Source: Anaerocolumna sp. AGMB13020
Lineage (GTDB): Bacteria > Bacillota > Clostridia > Lachnospirales > Lachnospiraceae
Length of the DNA: 64,000 nt
Direction: 5' to 3'
Assembly (NCBI RefSeq): GCF_033100115.1
Contig: NZ_CP136910.1
Coordinates: 372,001-436,000 of the forward strand
A program made the position numbers and the translations under genes. The notes beneath the pieces are model-generated. The model was not told where the DNA came from. It searched no databases and was given only the letters and a program-made list of their open reading frames with translations. Below, piece by piece: positions 46,936 to 56,419 of the stretch (the stretch's first letter is position 1; the number at the start of each line of letters is the position of its first letter).

Positions 46936-47817
46936 TTAATCTTTCATTCCGGATGATGTCATAGTTTCCAGGATATTCTTCTGACATATGAGGAAAAATG
47001 TTATCGGAACTGCGGCAATTATAAAGGTTACTGCAGCCGCAGCTCCTGCTCTTGCCATTCCGCCTGCTGAAATTTGCTGTAACGCAAATTGCAGAGGTTT
47101 AAGGCTTTCATCCCGAAGAAATGTACTGCCGGTATTTCCCCACATCTGCTGAAATTGAAAGATTGCCAGTGTAAGCCAGGCAGGCTTCACATTGGGCATT
47201 ACAATTCTCCAGTAAATCTGCCATTCGCTTGCACCATCAAGTCTGGCGGATTCCATAAGGGAGTCTGGAAGTTGTTCCATAAACTGCTTCATCAGGTAAA
47301 GTCCCATTCCAAAAGAACAGGCAGGCAGAATCAATGCCCAGTAGCTGTTATTAATATGAAGCCAGGAAATGATCATATACTGAGGTGTCTGAGTTACTGT
47401 CCAGGAAAACATCATAGACAGCACTACCAGATGAAAAAGAATATTCTTTCCCGGAAAATCATGCTTTGCAAGGGGATAGGCTGCCAGGGAAGCAATAATT
47501 ACATGCCCCAGCATTCCACCGCCTGTAATAATAACCGTATTTAATATGTATCTTGAAAACGGAACCCAGGAATCATTCATTAAGGTAAATAAGTCGGTAA
47601 TATTCACCAGGGTAGGGTTTCTCACAAATATTTTTGGTGGAAATTGGTATAACTCATCCAAGGGTTTTAAGAAATTGTTGATTACCATGATAAGTGGCAG
47701 CATCATTGCCACACCACAGATAGCCATAATGATAAACAGCAAGGAATTACCTGCCATGGAACGGTTCAACCGCTTTTCTCTTGGTCTGAAAAAACGCAAT
47801 TTCAGCTTCTTCATCAT
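46936..47817 (-). CDS. Sugar ABC permease, LplC/MalG type (first importer)
   Basis: A 293-residue membrane protein with six helices. The EAA loop is LMESARLDGASEWQIYWRIVMP near 186-207. The protein starts four bases inside the end of the partner permease gene (ATGA overlap at 47814-47817). It belongs with the 1001-residue binding protein and the 319-residue permease. Confidence 0.92.
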   Translation of the reverse strand: MMKKLKLRFFRPREKRLNRSMAGNSLLFIIMAICGVAMMLPLIMVINNFLKPLDELYQFPPKIFVRNPTLVNITDLFTLMNDSWVPFSRYILNTVIITGGGMLGHVIIASLAAYPLAKHDFPGKNILFHLVVLSMMFSWTVTQTPQYMIISWLHINNSYWALILPACSFGMGLYLMKQFMEQLPDSLMESARLDGASEWQIYWRIVMPNVKPAWLTLAIFQFQQMWGNTGSTFLRDESLKPLQFALQQISAGGMARAGAAAAVTFIIAAVPITFFLICQKNILETMTSSGMKD

Positions 47818-48773
47818 TCTCCTACCCTCCTTAGTCCCTTCTGTACCAGCAAGTTCGTACCTATCATCAAAAGAAACAGTACCGTTGCGATTGCAGAGGC
47901 ATAACCCATTTCAAAACGTACCGTACCATAATCAAGCAAATGGGTAACTACTGTCGTTCCGGAGTAGTTAACGGAAGGATTACCGGCCAGCTGTATGGAG
48001 ACATCTGCTATGGCAAAGGATTGCGTAATCTGCATTACCGCACCGAACATAAGCTGAGGTTTCATGGCAGGTAATGTCACATACCACAGCTCCTGCCAGC
48101 GATTTTTAACGCCGTCCAGTGCTGCTGCTTCATAAAGAGATTTATCAACAGTCTGAAGTCCGGCTATAAACGCCAGGAAACCTGTTCCAAGACTTAACCA
48201 AAGCTGCACCACAATCAGGAAAGGAAGCACCCATTTTTCTGTCTTCATCCAAACGATTGCTTGATCCAGAATACCAAGATCCATAAGCAGACCGTTTAAA
48301 TATCCGTAACGGTCACCAGACAGAATCAAAGCCCACACCACATAAGCATTACCGCATATACTTGGTGCATAAAATATCAGGGTCAGAAAGGCACGCAGCC
48401 AGCCTTTGAATTCATTAATTATCCATGCAAATAAAAGACACAGAAAGTAACTTACCGGACCGGTGATGACAGCCAGTATAAGTGTATTCTTTAAGGATTT
48501 TAAGAAAATGTCATCCTCAAGGAATAGCTTTATGTAATTCTTCCAGCCAATAAATTCCGGCAGTTCCAACATATTATAATAAGTAAAGCTAAAGGCTATA
48601 CTCATAACCACTGGAAGCACAGTAAAAAAGAAAAATAATATAAAGTAAGGAGCCAGCATCAAATAAGAAGCTTTGCTCTTTTTCATCCGGTATCTCAACG
48701 TTCCTTGTTTTCTTGCGATTTCCAGAGCCTCCTGGGATACATTTATCTGGGAATTATTTTTATGTTCAGTCAT
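47814..48773 (-). CDS. Sugar ABC permease, LplB/MalF type (first importer)
   Basis: A 319-residue membrane protein. I start it at ATG 48773 (MTEHKNNSQ), which has GGAGGGAAAGAG directly upstream; the frame extends to 48842 but would overlap the binding-protein gene. Six helices; EAA loop LYEAAALDGVKNRWQELWYVTLP near 214-236. The gene lies 13 bases after the 1001-residue binding-protein gene. Confidence 0.92.
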   Translation of the reverse strand: MTEHKNNSQINVSQEALEIARKQGTLRYRMKKSKASYLMLAPYFILFFFFTVLPVVMSIAFSFTYYNMLELPEFIGWKNYIKLFLEDDIFLKSLKNTLILAVITGPVSYFLCLLFAWIINEFKGWLRAFLTLIFYAPSICGNAYVVWALILSGDRYGYLNGLLMDLGILDQAIVWMKTEKWVLPFLIVVQLWLSLGTGFLAFIAGLQTVDKSLYEAAALDGVKNRWQELWYVTLPAMKPQLMFGAVMQITQSFAIADVSIQLAGNPSVNYSGTTVVTHLLDYGTVRFEMGYASAIATVLFLLMIGTNLLVQKGLRRVGE

Positions 48774-48786
48774 CTCTTTCCCTCCG

Positions 48787-51700
48787 TTATTTTCTCTTGC
48801 CATCCAGTTCAAGCTCTTCCCGTTTGTAAGTAATTTCCGCATTTACATAGATGATCTTATCCATTAATTCTTCTCTTGGCAAAGCTGTATCCGTATTGGT
48901 TACCACTTTGAAAAATGCATTGTAGACATTTCGCCAGGAATAATATCCCCCGGGTACCTGCGGAATACCTTTCACCCATTTCATGGATTCCTGTAACGCT
49001 TCAAAATCCTCCACAGGCCAGGGCATATTTAAAAAGGCTTCATAATTAGCTGTTGGAACTCTTGCCGCAGAGCCCATAAGCCCTTCCATTTCACGTCCAT
49101 ACTGTGTCTGTGTATCCTCGCTGGTCCACCATTTTAAGAATTCCCAGCTTGCTTCCTTATTCACAGTGTCTGCCATAATCATACTTGCAAGTCCTGTACT
49201 TGCCACGGAATGATCCACTGTACCGTCTGTTTTCACAGTTCCAGGTATTTGGGTAAAGCTCCAAAGTCCTGCTATATCCGGTGCTGATACCGCAAAATTA
49301 TTATAGGTGGTATAATCAGCTATCATAATCGGACACTCACCGGTTCGGAAACGTTCTTCCACACTGGTTTCCTTATCCAGTTTATAATCCGTATAATATT
49401 CACAGAAATCCTTAAAGGTATTTACTGCTGTATCTGAATCCAGTGCAGATGCCGTCCCATTCTCTGTGTAATAAGCTCCTCCATTCTGATAGAGCATTGA
49501 TGCAAATATCTGTTCTGTCGGCAGCATACCAAATTCCATCTGATTTTTGGCAAGGACAGCCATCGCCACCTTTACCTCTTCCCAGGTCGTTGGTACTTTC
49601 ATTCCGATTTCAGCTAAGATATCTTTCCGGTAGAACATGACCGGATAAGTGATAGTTTCCGGTAACGCATAAACCCCATCGTCATAAGTAAACTGAGTAG
49701 TTGCAGCTTCCAAGAACCTTGATAGTATCTCATCTGCATCCGTAAACTGCTTGAGGTCAAGTACCGCATTCCGGATTCCGTAGTTGACCGGTGTATCATT
49801 TCCGGTGTTCAACACAGCGCCTGCAGCGCCGTTGGTATTTGCTACCTGAATAGCCACATCCGGCCCTTCTCCCACCAGTGTCGCCTTTAGCAGCGTAGAC
49901 ATATCCACCAGCTGTACATTCACACTGATTCCCGACTTATTGGTAAAACTTTCATCAATCAATGATTTTATAACATTAGCCTGATCACGTCCGGATCCAA
50001 TCCATAAGGTAATGGACTGGGTTCCCTGCACTTTATCATCAGTCACACTTCCTATGGAGTTGTAATCAACAATAAATGAATAAAATAACCGCTTTATCTC
50101 AAATGCAGCCTTATCAAAAAAGGAATCTCCGTCATAGGTATTTTTTTGATCTGGTGAATAGACATTGATACGGTCTACCTGCAGTGGCTGATTAATGGCC
50201 TGGGTTATCCAATTCCCCAAGGCTCTTACATTGATCTTATATGCTGTAATAACTCTTACAAAATACTCTTCATCTTCAATCAGCTTATCCAGCTGGTCCC
50301 GCATGGTCAAAAGTACGGCTTTTTTATCCGTATTCTTACCCGCTACTTTTGAAAGCTCATCAATTGCCTGATTCAGTGTATCCCTTGCCTCCGTAAGCTT
50401 ACCCTTTAACTCCGGCAGTACTGTCGACAGCTGATAATCACGATAGGTATCCGGTTTAACACCAATTACTTTTATAACCTGCCTGTATATACTGTTGAGC
50501 TGTTGTACAGAATCCTTGACAAGACCCACGATTTCCGAGAATTCTCCCAATACGACTTCCATCCTTAGGCTATGCTGTCCTTCTGACAGATAAAAACGAT
50601 AAGCTTTATCATCTTTATCAGACAGTATATCTTCTCTCCAATCCTGGCTATAATCAAAAGCATAAGAGGACATTTCCTGAAAGGGAACTGCCCCATCGAT
50701 GGTAATACGCCTGGAAACATGAATACCTCTGGAAAGACTCTGTTTATCATATAGGGATATGTAATAATATCCACTCTCCGGAACAGTAAACTCCCATTCA
50801 ATCCATTGTCCTACAAGCCTCCAGGAATTACCTCCAATAGTATTATTGAGCAATTCCCTGGAGCTGGAGGGAGAAACCGCAGGAGATGATTGATCCTGTT
50901 TCGGGTAAAGCATTTGTGATGATGTTTTTGTGGCATACTCAGCCTCAATCCGTATATTGGTATTGCTCGCATCCTTACCGCCCTTAGAATCCCACTCAGC
51001 TTTTATATCTACATAGGACTTTGTGATTCCTTCGTTGTCAAGTACCAGTTTACGGATTAACATGGGCTCCTTTAAAGAAATCAATGAGATTGTATGACTG
51101 CCTTTTTCAAGGTAAATGGATAATACCTCCGTTATGTAACCGTTACTATCATACAAATATCTGCTCTGCCATTCCGGTACCTCAATACTTTGCGGTTTTA
51201 CATCATTTCCCTGATTATCCTTTTCCCAATTTTTTATCGTTACACCAGCTTTATTTACATAAAAATCTTTTACATTGGTGCTCCATACTCTGGGGAAAGT
51301 AAGTAAGGCCAATTCCTGATAAGGAAGTTTTCCGTCGATAAAAACACTTCGTTCTATATCAGAATTTTTACCCTCTACCGGGTAATACAATACGGAGAGG
51401 TTATATAATCCGGTTTCTGCTACTTCTGTTTCAAACTCTATAAGGGAGTCCTCTCCTGTCAGAACACTGGTTCCTTCCATACCTTCATAATTCGTGTATA
51501 TTTCTGGTTCGGTAATTTTATTGTTCTCTTCATATCTTACATAATCAGCTGCCATAACCTCCATTGTACGGCTGGGTCTGTTAGACTCTTTGTGTTCCTC
51601 CCTGTAGGTCTTATAGGAGGGAATGGAGGTATCAATGTTATAAGTACTGATAACATCATCAAATTCGTCCATCGTCATTTCTGTCTTAGCAAAGCTCTGT

Positions 51701-51792
51701 ACTTCTCCTATTAGAAACAGAGGCAGTAAGACTGTAGCTGTTAATAACAACGCCATGATTCTCTTACAGGTTGCCCTGGATATCATATTCAT
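48787..51792 (-). CDS. Fusion of two binding modules and an ABC sugar-binding protein
   Basis: A 1001-residue secreted protein. The signal peptide (about 1-36) ends without a lipobox cysteine. Two CBM-like beta-sandwich regions follow (about 85-255 and 280-415, the latter with IRIEAEYATKTSS and WIEWEFTVPESGYYYISLYD). A helical region (about 420-570) connects to a full ABC solute-binding domain (about 592-990, TLWIGSGRDQANVIKSLIDE, PDVAIQVANTNGAAG, ALPETITYPVMFYRKDILAEIG split, WEFLKWWTSEDTQTQYG). Ordinary binding proteins are 400-550 residues. The fusion would let the importer's receptor hold polymer and pass oligosaccharide on. It is the second gene of the cluster. Confidence 0.88.
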   Translation of the reverse strand: MNMISRATCKRIMALLLTATVLLPLFLIGEVQSFAKTEMTMDEFDDVISTYNIDTSIPSYKTYREEHKESNRPSRTMEVMAADYVRYEENNKITEPEIYTNYEGMEGTSVLTGEDSLIEFETEVAETGLYNLSVLYYPVEGKNSDIERSVFIDGKLPYQELALLTFPRVWSTNVKDFYVNKAGVTIKNWEKDNQGNDVKPQSIEVPEWQSRYLYDSNGYITEVLSIYLEKGSHTISLISLKEPMLIRKLVLDNEGITKSYVDIKAEWDSKGGKDASNTNIRIEAEYATKTSSQMLYPKQDQSSPAVSPSSSRELLNNTIGGNSWRLVGQWIEWEFTVPESGYYYISLYDKQSLSRGIHVSRRITIDGAVPFQEMSSYAFDYSQDWREDILSDKDDKAYRFYLSEGQHSLRMEVVLGEFSEIVGLVKDSVQQLNSIYRQVIKVIGVKPDTYRDYQLSTVLPELKGKLTEARDTLNQAIDELSKVAGKNTDKKAVLLTMRDQLDKLIEDEEYFVRVITAYKINVRALGNWITQAINQPLQVDRINVYSPDQKNTYDGDSFFDKAAFEIKRLFYSFIVDYNSIGSVTDDKVQGTQSITLWIGSGRDQANVIKSLIDESFTNKSGISVNVQLVDMSTLLKATLVGEGPDVAIQVANTNGAAGAVLNTGNDTPVNYGIRNAVLDLKQFTDADEILSRFLEAATTQFTYDDGVYALPETITYPVMFYRKDILAEIGMKVPTTWEEVKVAMAVLAKNQMEFGMLPTEQIFASMLYQNGGAYYTENGTASALDSDTAVNTFKDFCEYYTDYKLDKETSVEERFRTGECPIMIADYTTYNNFAVSAPDIAGLWSFTQIPGTVKTDGTVDHSVASTGLASMIMADTVNKEASWEFLKWWTSEDTQTQYGREMEGLMGSAARVPTANYEAFLNMPWPVEDFEALQESMKWVKGIPQVPGGYYSWRNVYNAFFKVVTNTDTALPREELMDKIIYVNAEITYKREELELDGKRK

Positions 51793-51816
51793 TACTCCTT
51801 CCGCCGCCCCCGGCTG

Positions 51817-53385
51817 TTATTGATCCCCTTTAATACTGTCACTACTGCGGATTTTATATGTATTTAAGTCAGGCAGATCTTCTCTGGATATTACATCTTT
51901 GTCTTCATATACCTTTTTGATCATTGACTCCTCCGTATATTGCTCACTTAAGGTGAAAATTGCAGTATTTTTAGCAACAAATTCACCTTGCCAGGTACAC
52001 CACATACCCCACATCGCTCCATCCCGTCTTGCAAGATCCGGATCAAAAAGACATCCATTTTCCGTAAGATACACCATTTTCCTCTCATTGCTGTAATTCT
52101 TTGATGCATTCAGATAAGAAGATATCTGTGAGGTATATACTTTCTCTCCAGGATAGATATCCTCACCGATGATGTCCACATATTCATCCCCTGGATACCA
52201 CTCTGCATTCTGTCCGTTCCATACCCAAATAAGATTATTCAGCCCATATTCTCCTGTAAGTCTATCGTAAAGCAATATGTATAGCTTCTTATAAGCTTCC
52301 GGTCCAGATGCTCCCCACCAGAACCAGCCACCGCTTGCTTCATGGAGTGGTCTCCAGAGAATCGGAACGCCTGCTTCTTTTAGAATCATGAGCTGTTCTG
52401 CAATAGCATCAATGTCCTTCATGAGCAGTTCATATCCCTGGGTATCCTCTCCACTCATAATCTTTTCCAGATTAATATCCGTTGAATCCGCATAAAATCC
52501 CCGGTACCATTCTCCTGTCAGATATTTGGACGGCGCATTCCAGTGCCAGCAGAAAGTAACAATACCTCCGTTATCCCAATAATCGATTGCATAATTTGTT
52601 GCATATCCCTTACTTCCATTTTCCACCATAGAAGGTGTGTATTCAATAAAGTCCAGTCCCAGTACTGCTGGTGTCTTACCGGTGATCTTTTTTATTATCT
52701 GAAATTCTTTTCCATACTGCCCTGTATCACAAAACTGTCCGGAGAGAAACTTTTTACCATAGATATCACACAAATAACTATATAACCTCTTAGTTTCCTC
52801 AGAAGCATGCTTATCAGACAGTTCTGCCTTAATATTATAAATTGAGGAATCTATTGGTTCTGACGTGAGAACTTCAAGATAATCCAACCATATATAACCC
52901 CAATATTTTGAAAGGCTTATTCTATGCTCTCCTGCCGCCAGATAAACTCTTGTCAAATAAGTATCTGTAAAATCTTCTGCTTCAACAAATACTGTTCCCA
53001 GACGTTCTCCATCTACACTAACGTAATTGTGCTTTTCTCCGCCTTTACTTGCACTTCTGAAATTCAAATCATAAAAGCCCTCTTTCTGAATGGTAACTGT
53101 AAAGGTACATATATCAGTATCCTCTTCAAAACCCTCGATGTATCCGGTTCCCGAATACCCCTTAAGTATCGGCTTGGAAACCATCTTAACATTGCCGGAC
53201 CAAGCAGCCTTCTCTGCTTCGTAAATTCCTACTGTTTCCTGGACAAAGGTACTAACAGTTCCAGTCTTCTCTCTCTGTTCCGTTTTTCTTCCAACAGTAT
53301 TACCACTTTCATCAGTGCATCCGTTGGCCATAAAAGCCATAACAACTGCGGTGATAAAAAATACTGCCTTCTTTCTCTTTTTCAT
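51817..53385 (-). CDS. Lipoprotein beta-mannanase, GH family 26 with CBM35-like module
   Basis: A 522-residue surface enzyme cutting beta-1,4-mannan. The lipoprotein signal ends MANGC (C23). A CBM35/CBM6-like module (about 54-172) runs from YEAEKAAWSG to YIWLDYLEVL. The GH26 barrel (about 190-500) has the acid/base E349 in WRPLHEASGGWFWWG and the nucleophile E442 in VYLTENG, with WVWNGQNAEWYPGDEYVDIIGEDIY split between them. It is the first gene of the cluster; GAGGAG precedes the ATG. Surface anchoring fits capture of products by the importers downstream. Confidence 0.93.
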   Translation of the reverse strand: MKKRKKAVFFITAVVMAFMANGCTDESGNTVGRKTEQREKTGTVSTFVQETVGIYEAEKAAWSGNVKMVSKPILKGYSGTGYIEGFEEDTDICTFTVTIQKEGFYDLNFRSASKGGEKHNYVSVDGERLGTVFVEAEDFTDTYLTRVYLAAGEHRISLSKYWGYIWLDYLEVLTSEPIDSSIYNIKAELSDKHASEETKRLYSYLCDIYGKKFLSGQFCDTGQYGKEFQIIKKITGKTPAVLGLDFIEYTPSMVENGSKGYATNYAIDYWDNGGIVTFCWHWNAPSKYLTGEWYRGFYADSTDINLEKIMSGEDTQGYELLMKDIDAIAEQLMILKEAGVPILWRPLHEASGGWFWWGASGPEAYKKLYILLYDRLTGEYGLNNLIWVWNGQNAEWYPGDEYVDIIGEDIYPGEKVYTSQISSYLNASKNYSNERKMVYLTENGCLFDPDLARRDGAMWGMWCTWQGEFVAKNTAIFTLSEQYTEESMIKKVYEDKDVISREDLPDLNTYKIRSSDSIKGDQ

Positions 53386-53609
53386 AATTCACTCCTCAAG
53401 CCTAAATTAACATAATATCCATTAAGGCATTTTACTGGTTTATCTTAGTCTTTCCCCATAAGGTTTAAACTTTGATTCTATTGTCTGAATTTCATTGATG
53501 GAGTTGTTACTGTAATTTTGTTTTTGTTTGTTGCGCTTATTTTTAAAACCAAATTGTATCTCACTTTTTTATCAGTAGGATTATACCCCTTGGTTTTAAT
53601 GTTAAATTT
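53386..53609 (-). promoter_or_regulatory. Upstream region of the mannan cluster
   Basis: No gene. A TATAAT at 53585-53580 on the minus strand is a possible -10, but I find no good -35 at 17 bases. If used, it gives a leader of about 190 bases. No clear catabolite-response element is seen close to the start. Confidence 0.35.
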
Positions 53610-53990
53610 GTTTCTCTTGTTCTTTGTCCTTAGAATAATGTCTCTTAATTTTGTTGATAGAATTGTTTCTCTTGATTTTTGTTCTTAGAATTATGTCTCT
53701 TGGTTTTGTCGATAGAATTGTTTCTCTTGGTTTTGTTCTTAGAATTATGTCTCTTGGTTTTGTCGATAGAATTGTGTCTCTTGTTTTTTGTCGATAGAAT
53801 TGTGTCTCTTAATCTTTGTCGATAGAATTGTGTCTCTTGATTTTGTCCTTAGAATTGTGTCTCTTGATTTTGTCCTTAGAATTGTGTCTCTTGATTTTGT
53901 CCTTAGAATTGTGTCTCTTTAATTTTGTCCTTAGAATTGTGTCTCTTAATTTTGCCCTTAGAATTGTATCATTAGAATTATGTCCTTGAT
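53610..53990 (+). repeat. Tandem array of about 13 copies of a 25-30-bp unit
   Basis: The unit begins GTGTCTCTTGATTTTGT and ends CCTTAGAATT or CGATAGAATT. Copies differ by one to three bases and alternate two endings (CCTTAGAATT, CGATAGAATT) in the first half; the last five are almost uniform. The unit has no stop-free frame of interest. The flanking 53991-54648 is AT-rich, with no gene or clear structure. Confidence 0.88.
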
Positions 53991-54718
53991 TTATGTCTTT
54001 CTCATAGTGTCTTAATATATCGCTGACACTGTTTCTTTAATTTTTTCCATTAACATCTTATATTTAATTTTGTTTTTCGAAAAAGACGTCTTTTTTTCAT
54101 TGTAGTGTACGTCTATTTTCTGTTTTCAAATCATCTTGAATCTCTGGAGTTCTCATTAAGTTTATGAATTTTGTCGTTAGGCTACCTTTTACTTTTATAA
54201 TTTATTCATTTAAGTCATTAATTTAAGTTAATTTAGCGTTATTTACTTTCATTTACTCTTCCAAAACGTTTCCTAACTCATATGTTAATATTACTATATA
54301 ATCCTTATTACTTCAATACAAATTATACAATTTGTTAGTTTTGCTAAATACACCCCCATTTATTTGTGCACAATTACTTTTATGATACATTTACAAGAGT
54401 TTAGTATGTCGTTTTTTCTCGTATTTCATCAGCTAAAAAATTGATTAATACTGATAAGTTATTTTTTTAGCTTTTTACCCTATCTATTTAGCCTCTTTTA
54501 GCTTGTCCACATTAACTAGTACCAGCTATTGAATATCTGATCATTTATAACCGCATTAATTTATTATCCTGTCTTAGCTAATTTATAAAGTTAACTCAAC
54601 GTATTATCGCATTCTTAAGAAAAGAAAAAAACAGACATGCTGCTAACGTGATATGCTTCCCTCTAAGTAGACAAGTGAAATAATAAAAAACTTGTTACTT
54701 AGGAGGAAGCATATTTTT

Positions 54719-55399
54719 ATGGGAAGAAAAGCTAAGTTTTCTTTCGAAATAAAGATAAATATTGTTCAAAGATATTTATCAGGTAAGACCTCTGCTAATC
54801 ATGAAGCGCAGTTATTAGGTATCAGCGGGACACGCATTTTGGAGTGGATTTCTTTATATCAATCTTTGGGAGAAGAAGGTCTTATTACTACTTCCCAGAA
54901 TACCGCTTATTCTTCGGATACAAAAAAAAATGCTGTACTAGATTATCTAAATGGTAAGGGTTCCTATTCTGAACTCTGCAGAAAATATGGAATTCGTTCA
55001 TCATCCCAACTACGAAACTGGATTTTGAAGTATAATGGTCATGAGAAGCTGAAAGCTTCCGGAACAGGAGGCCCTATTATGACCAAAGGTAGAAACACCA
55101 CATTTGATGAGCGAGTGGAAATAGTACAGTATTGTATTGCACATAATCACAATTACAGAGAAACAGCAGAAAAACACCAGATATCCTATCAGCAGGCACG
55201 CAATTACACCATTAAATATGAATCAGATGGAGTTGAAGCTTTAAATGATAGTCGTGGAAAAAGGAAATCGAAAGAACAAATGAACGAGTTAGAGAAACTC
55301 CAGGCTGAAAACAAGATTTTGAGAGCAGAAAAAGAACGAGCCGAAATGGAGGTATCCTTCTTAAAAAAACTCGAGGAGATAGAAAGGAGGCGGTATTAA
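54719..55399 (+). CDS. IS3-family transposase OrfA
   Basis: A 226-residue DNA-binding subunit; the ATG at 54719 (MGRKAKFSFEIK) follows TAGGAGGAAGC. Two helix-turn-helix units are present (about 5-60 and 125-180), the second in ERVEIVQYCIAHNHNYRETAEKHQISYQQARN split across it. A leucine-zipper coiled coil at the end (LEKLQAENKILRAEKERAEMEV, about 195-216) serves dimer formation. Near the end, A AAA AAA at 55363-55369 is a -1 slippery heptamer that would join OrfA to OrfB. Confidence 0.93.
   Translation: MGRKAKFSFEIKINIVQRYLSGKTSANHEAQLLGISGTRILEWISLYQSLGEEGLITTSQNTAYSSDTKKNAVLDYLNGKGSYSELCRKYGIRSSSQLRNWILKYNGHEKLKASGTGGPIMTKGRNTTFDERVEIVQYCIAHNHNYRETAEKHQISYQQARNYTIKYESDGVEALNDSRGKRKSKEQMNELEKLQAENKILRAEKERAEMEVSFLKKLEEIERRRY
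55363..55390 (+). promoter_or_regulatory. Programmed -1 frameshift site of the IS element
   Basis: The heptamer A AAA AAA (55363-55369) is in the right phase for OrfA codons AAA AAA. Twelve to twenty bases later comes AGGAGG (55385-55390), which can also place ribosomes for OrfB, with an ATT codon at 55405 as in IS911. Confidence 0.75.
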
Positions 55400-55404
55400 G
55401 CCTG

Positions 55405-56298
55405 ATTCGCCATGAAAGTATTTACCAGGCAATCAAAGAGGAAAACGAAAAATACGGCTATCCTATACATACTTTATGTAAGCTTGGTGGTATTTCCCGC
55501 TCTGCATACTATAAGTGGATAAACAGGAATATCCCCGCATGCGAAACCGAAAACAGGCGCATAGCAGATATCATTGAACGGATCCATGAGGAATCCCCAG
55601 ATAAAGGGTATCGAAGAATCCGGGATGACCTGGAACGGTATCATGATATAAAAGTAAATGATAAACGCGTATTGAGAATCTGCCGGAATCGGAATATAAA
55701 ATCAACAATCAAGTACTCTAGTTATGGATGTACAAGACAAGCAGTAAACCCATACTACATAGCAGAAAATTTACTCAACCGCGAGTTTAAAGCGGATGCA
55801 CCCAACAGGAAATGGCTTACCGATGTAACTGAATTTCACTATTACATTGGTATCGAAAAGCATAAAGTCTATCTTAGCGCCATATTTGATTTGTATGACC
55901 GTCGGATTGTATCGTACATCATTCGTGACAACAACAATAATTCGTTAGTCTTTGATACATTTGATGCTGCGATTGAGACCAACCCAGGTGTTTGCCCACT
56001 ATTTCATAGTGACAGAGGATTTCAATATACAAACAGGATTTTCCGTTCAAAAGTTGAATCAGCAGGAATGACTCAGAGTATGTCAAGAGTGGCAAAGTGC
56101 ATTGACAATGGGCCAATGGAAGGGTTTTGGGGAATTATTAAAAGAGAGCGTTATTATGGAAAACGTTTTACGAGTAAGAAAGCAGTTGTTGAAATGATCG
56201 AGAAATATATGAAATACTATAACAATAAACGCTTACAAAGAAATCTAGGTGTATTAACTCCGATGGAGAAACATGAGTTATATCTACAGGCAGCATAA
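55405..56298 (+). CDS. IS3-family transposase OrfB (DDE integrase)
   Basis: The catalytic subunit, about 297 residues from the ATT at 55405; it has no ATG or GTG at its head and may be made mainly as the OrfAB frameshift product. The HTH_21 part is about 1-85 (YGYPIHTLCKLGGISRSAYYKW, PDKGYRRIRDDLE). The integrase core holds DDE: D in WLTDVTEF, D in FHSDRGFQYT and E in DNGPMEGFWGIIKRE. The ending LGVLTPMEKH is usual. All three acids are present. A TTG at 55672 is the first conventional start and would lose the N-terminal domain. Confidence 0.9.
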   Translation: MRHESIYQAIKEENEKYGYPIHTLCKLGGISRSAYYKWINRNIPACETENRRIADIIERIHEESPDKGYRRIRDDLERYHDIKVNDKRVLRICRNRNIKSTIKYSSYGCTRQAVNPYYIAENLLNREFKADAPNRKWLTDVTEFHYYIGIEKHKVYLSAIFDLYDRRIVSYIIRDNNNNSLVFDTFDAAIETNPGVCPLFHSDRGFQYTNRIFRSKVESAGMTQSMSRVAKCIDNGPMEGFWGIIKRERYYGKRFTSKKAVVEMIEKYMKYYNNKRLQRNLGVLTPMEKHELYLQAA

Positions 56299-56419
56299 AA
56301 AACTGCCAGTAAGTTATACTTTACTGGCAGAAAGATTTATATTTTTTTAATTGTCTACTTGACGGGAAGCAGTTCAACGCTTGTCTGTTTTCTTGCTATA
56401 CCAAACATCAAGAAATCAA

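Larger units (their letters stand above)
54649..56376 (+). mobile_element. IS3-family insertion sequence (1728 bp)
   Basis: Ends are inverted: TGATATGCTTCCC...AAGTAGACAA at 54649-54674 and, reversed, TGAACTGCTTCCC...AAGTAGACAA at 56376-56351, with about 5 mismatches in 26. Both begin TGA, as IS3-family ends often do. The element is flanked by a 3-bp direct repeat, ACG, at 54646-54648 and 56377-56379, as expected for target duplication. It holds orfA and orfB in -1 relation. Both frames look intact, so it may be active. Confidence 0.92.

Noticed and set aside
53610..53990. Possible CRISPR array
   Set aside because: Units are contiguous with no unique spacers, and no cas genes are present in the window.
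54262..54280. CCAAAACGTTTCC, half-similar to a CcpA or LacI-type operator
   Set aside because: It departs from consensus at both ends and is about 880 bases from the mannanase start, with a repeat array in between.
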